Shown: positions 6,675 to 8,417 of the stretch, piece by piece
Numbering within the stretch: position 1 is the stretch's first letter
How the letters are laid out: each line of letters opens with the position of its first letter
Assembly: GCA_031254955.1 (NCBI GenBank)
Contig: JAIRTK010000370.1
Location: 1 to 8,417 of the forward strand
Reading direction: 5' to 3'
Length of the DNA: 8,417 nucleotides
Source: Opitutaceae bacterium
GTDB lineage: Bacteria > Verrucomicrobiota > Verrucomicrobiia > Opitutales > Opitutaceae
Made by a program: the position numbers and the translations under genes
The notes under the pieces: model-generated
Database searches by the model: none
What the model was told of the DNA's origin: nothing
The model's input: only the letters and a program-made list of their open reading frames with translations

Positions 6675-6680
6675 ATTATA
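6675..6680 (-). promoter_or_regulatory. Possible -10 box of the symporter gene
   Basis: A perfect TATAAT lies on the minus strand 14 bp before the symporter ATG, in otherwise GC-rich DNA. A start about 7 nt downstream would leave only a very short leader. No good -35 match is found 16-18 bp upstream (the 17-bp position reads TCGCGT), so an activator would be needed or the match is chance. The absence of a Shine-Dalgarno would be compatible with a near-leaderless message. Confidence 0.3.
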
Positions 6681-6793
6681 CAACCCGCCCACGGACGACG
6701 CGACAGCGGGCCGGCGGTGGACTGGTGGTGATGGTTGACACGGGGGGAATGAAGTTCGGGAGTTTTCCGCGCTCCCGGCCCTAAGGCAAACCC

Positions 6794-6812
6794 GCGCGCG
6801 AAAGACGCGCGC
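6794..6812. promoter_or_regulatory. Perfect GC-rich inverted repeat in the divergent promoter region
   Basis: GCGCGCG (6794-6800), a 5-nt centre AAAGA, then CGCGCGC (6806-6812). It lies 134 bp before the symporter start and 142 bp before the regulator start. It could be an operator half-site pair or a hairpin in the untranslated leader. Alternating GC is common in such genomes, so chance is possible. Confidence 0.3.
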
Positions 6813-6861
6813 CGAAAAGCCATAAAAACGGGAAAGCGGTGAAAAAAATCGTGAAACAGAC

Positions 6862-6885
6862 TTGCCGGGCACGGCGAACCGGCAA
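6862..6885. promoter_or_regulatory. Candidate operator: TTGCCGG-N10-CCGGCAA
   Basis: A perfect 7-bp inverted repeat with a 10-bp centre lies 69 bp upstream of the regulator start codon and about 200 bp from the symporter start. Dyad sites between a LacI-type regulator and a divergent target are usual for autoregulation. The centre does not show the contiguous CG-centred palindrome of classical LacI-family operators, so the match to this regulator is only an inference. Confidence 0.35.
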
Positions 6886-6954
6886 TGCTCTGACAGTAAG
6901 AGAACCACAATAAAAGCATCCATTTGCGGCAAAAAACGTCATGTAACATCATTC

Positions 6955-8037
6955 ATGTCCTCGACCGCCCCCTCCCTTCGCGACCTAGCGCGCACGCTTG
7001 GCCTGTCCCACACCACGGTGTCGGAGGCGCTGCGCAACAATCCACGGGTGAAGCCCGAGACCCGCCAGCGTGTGCAGGAAGCCGCGCGGGCCGCCGGCTA
7101 CCAGCACAACCCGCTGGCCGGCGCGCTCATGTCCGAGATGCGACGCTCGCGCACGGGCACGTTTCGCGGCGTGATCGCGGTCGTGGACCTCGACGGGCCG
7201 AAAAACCGCCCGCTGGCCTCGGCGCGCTACCATCGCGAACTCATGCGCGGCGCGAACGCGCGGGCCGGGGAACTCGGCTTCAAAACCGAATATTTCTCCA
7301 TGGGGGACGAAGGGCTGACGCCGATGCGGCTCGACACCATCCTGCAATCGCGCGGCATTCGCGGCGTGTTTCTCCTGCCGGTCAGCGACAACCCCGACTT
7401 CTCGCGGCTCGACTGGTCGCTCTACGCGGGAGTTTACACGGACTACGTGATCGAGCACCCCGCGCTGCACTCGGTCTGCGCGAATCATTTTCGCTCAATG
7501 TTCACCGCGCTCCAGCAATTGCACACACTCGGCTACCGCCGCCCCGGCCTTGTGCTTCAAGGGCACCACGACGAACGGCTGATGCATCGCTGGGAGGCGT
7601 CGTTTCTCGCCTATCAGAAATACAGCGGAAAATCCCCGAAGGTGCCGCCGCTCATCGTGCCGGACATCGAGCGGGAAAGCTTCACCGAATGGTTCGGGAA
7701 ACACGATCCCGATGTCGTGCTCTGCCACCGGGCCGAAGTGATCGGCTGGATGGAAGGCCGCGGGGCGCGGGTGCCCTCCACGCACGGGTTTTGCTGCCTG
7801 AACATCATGATGAACCCGCGCCCCTGCGCCGGCATCGACTTGCAGGCCAACCTGATCGGGGCGCGCGGCATCGAGCTTATCATCGCGCAACTTTACCGCA
7901 ACGAATACGGCGTGCCCGAGCACCCGTCCACCACGACCATCCCAGGGGCGTGGCGGGATGGCCCGACCCTGCGGAACATGACCCGTGACGCCAAAAAATC
8001 GCGCCCGCGCACCACGCGAAAAACCCCGGTGCCCTGA
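6955..8037 (+). CDS. LacI-family transcriptional regulator
   Basis: A 360-residue regulator. The N-terminal helix-turn-helix is SLRDLARTLGLSHTTVSEAL (residues 7-26), followed by the conserved third helix and VKPETRQRVQEAARAAGYQHNPLAGAL (32-58), where the hinge helix that enters the minor groove begins. A periplasmic-binding-protein-like sensor follows: a first beta strand RGVIAVVDLD (71-80), RGIRGVFLLPV (133-143), LGYRRPGLVL (192-201), DPDVVLCH (251-258) and a terminal TTTIPGAWRDG typical of the family. The last 15 or so residues are a basic Lys/Arg/Pro-rich tail. I chose the ATG at 6955; a longer frame from a TTG at 6862 adds residues unlike any LacI protein and begins inside the candidate operator. 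It diverges from the symporter across a 294-bp gap, so it probably controls the symporter and perhaps rhaM and the lyase in response to a rhamnose-containing effector. The effector is unknown. Confidence 0.93.
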   Translation: MSSTAPSLRDLARTLGLSHTTVSEALRNNPRVKPETRQRVQEAARAAGYQHNPLAGALMSEMRRSRTGTFRGVIAVVDLDGPKNRPLASARYHRELMRGANARAGELGFKTEYFSMGDEGLTPMRLDTILQSRGIRGVFLLPVSDNPDFSRLDWSLYAGVYTDYVIEHPALHSVCANHFRSMFTALQQLHTLGYRRPGLVLQGHHDERLMHRWEASFLAYQKYSGKSPKVPPLIVPDIERESFTEWFGKHDPDVVLCHRAEVIGWMEGRGARVPSTHGFCCLNIMMNPRPCAGIDLQANLIGARGIELIIAQLYRNEYGVPEHPSTTTIPGAWRDGPTLRNMTRDAKKSRPRTTRKTPVP

Positions 8038-8159
8038 GACCGGGCGCTCCTGCTTGGTGTCCCTTACCCCTTCCACCCCTCACACACCCACCGATTCCAG
8101 ATATTCCGGGTTTGCCTCGGGAGGCGGTGTTGTGAAAGAACAAATTAATTATTTAAAAT

Positions 8160-8417
8160 ATGATTTCCATTAAAACCCGGAATTTTATATTATCGGCTTT
8201 GTTGATATTGCCCTTCCTGGTCCCCCTGCCGCTGGCCTGTCACGATGCTGCATCGGAAAAAGCATCCTATGTCTCGGGCTTTGGCGCAAGTAATGTCAAA
8301 ATATCCCCGGATGCCTTGTGGATATCCTGGACGCAGGAAGTGGGCGGGAAAAGCTCACTGCTCGTCAAAGCACCCGGCGGACAGAATGAAAGGGTAATCA
8401 CCTCCTTTGGCAAGGGG
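8160..8417 (+). CDS. Secreted protein of unknown function, N-terminal part (runs off the window end)
   Basis: An open frame of 86 codons reaches the window end without a stop. An in-frame TAA at 8154-8156, two codons upstream, means the gene cannot start earlier. The N-terminus is a signal peptide: MISIKTRN, then a hydrophobic stretch to about residue 26 (FILSALLILPFLVPLPLA) and Cys27. The residue at -3 of that Cys is Pro, so a lipoprotein is doubtful and ordinary signal peptidase cleavage is likelier. The mature start (SYVSGFGASNVKISPDALWI, then SWTQEVGGKSSLLVKAPGG) looks like short beta strands, as at the start of a beta-propeller or other beta-rich domain. I cannot name a family. The composition is unlike its neighbours: 35 of 86 codons end in A or T, with four ATA codons, and 23 of the 25 bases at 8136-8160 are A/T. 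It follows the regulator by 122 bp on the same strand. Confidence 0.75.
   Translation, partial: MISIKTRNFILSALLILPFLVPLPLACHDAASEKASYVSGFGASNVKISPDALWISWTQEVGGKSSLLVKAPGGQNERVITSFGKG

Noticed and set aside
6735..6740. TTGACA on the plus strand as a -35 box for the regulator
   Set aside because: The sequence 16-18 bp downstream (around GGGAGT) has no -10 resemblance.
6862..6954. A longer regulator starting at a TTG at 6862
   Set aside because: LacI proteins begin a few residues before the helix-turn-helix, which fits the ATG at 6955. The extension has no family resemblance and overlaps the candidate operator.

Overview
The window is GC-rich bacterial DNA that looks like a small polysaccharide-utilisation locus. 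Its theme is removal of L-rhamnose-containing units from pectin, probably rhamnogalacturonan I. The gene types, the Tat-exported lyase, the symporter with a large polar insertion and the style of the LacI-family regulator all fit a Verrucomicrobiota bacterium, most likely of the Opitutaceae. That assignment comes from family resemblance and sequence style, not from a database match.

Layout: 1-584 has no convincing gene but is packed with repeats: a long pyrimidine/purine hairpin, a pair of nested palindromes, a GC-rich hairpin and a 9-bp-phased tandem repeat. On the minus strand, in transcription order, come a sodium:solute symporter (6660 to 4450), an L-rhamnose mutarotase, rhaM (4035 to 3721), and a large Tat-signal protein of the PcRGLX/YetA exo-rhamnogalacturonan lyase type (3488 to 585). 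On the plus strand, diverging from the symporter, lies a LacI-family regulator (6955-8037). After it, at 8160, begins the 5' part of a secreted protein that runs off the window end. Its base composition differs clearly from its neighbours.

Inferred teamwork: the exported lyase cuts rhamnogalacturonan or a related rhamnose-containing glycan outside the cytoplasm. The symporter brings a sugar product in. RhaM interconverts the alpha and beta anomers of L-rhamnose for the downstream rhamnose pathway, which is not in this window. The divergent LacI-type repressor probably senses a breakdown product and controls the 294-bp shared promoter region, which holds two perfect inverted repeats. The three minus-strand genes are 414 and 232 bp apart, so they are not a tight operon.

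The most unusual content is between the genes. Each gap inside the minus-strand cluster, and the gap after it, carries repeat elements. A hexameric repeat reading (TTCTCG)n in gene sense sits 20-24 nt after two different stop codons in the same orientation. It is pyrimidine-rich with regularly spaced YC dinucleotides, so a role in Rho-dependent 3'-end formation is a testable idea. No tRNA, rRNA, CRISPR array, transposase or phage gene was seen.
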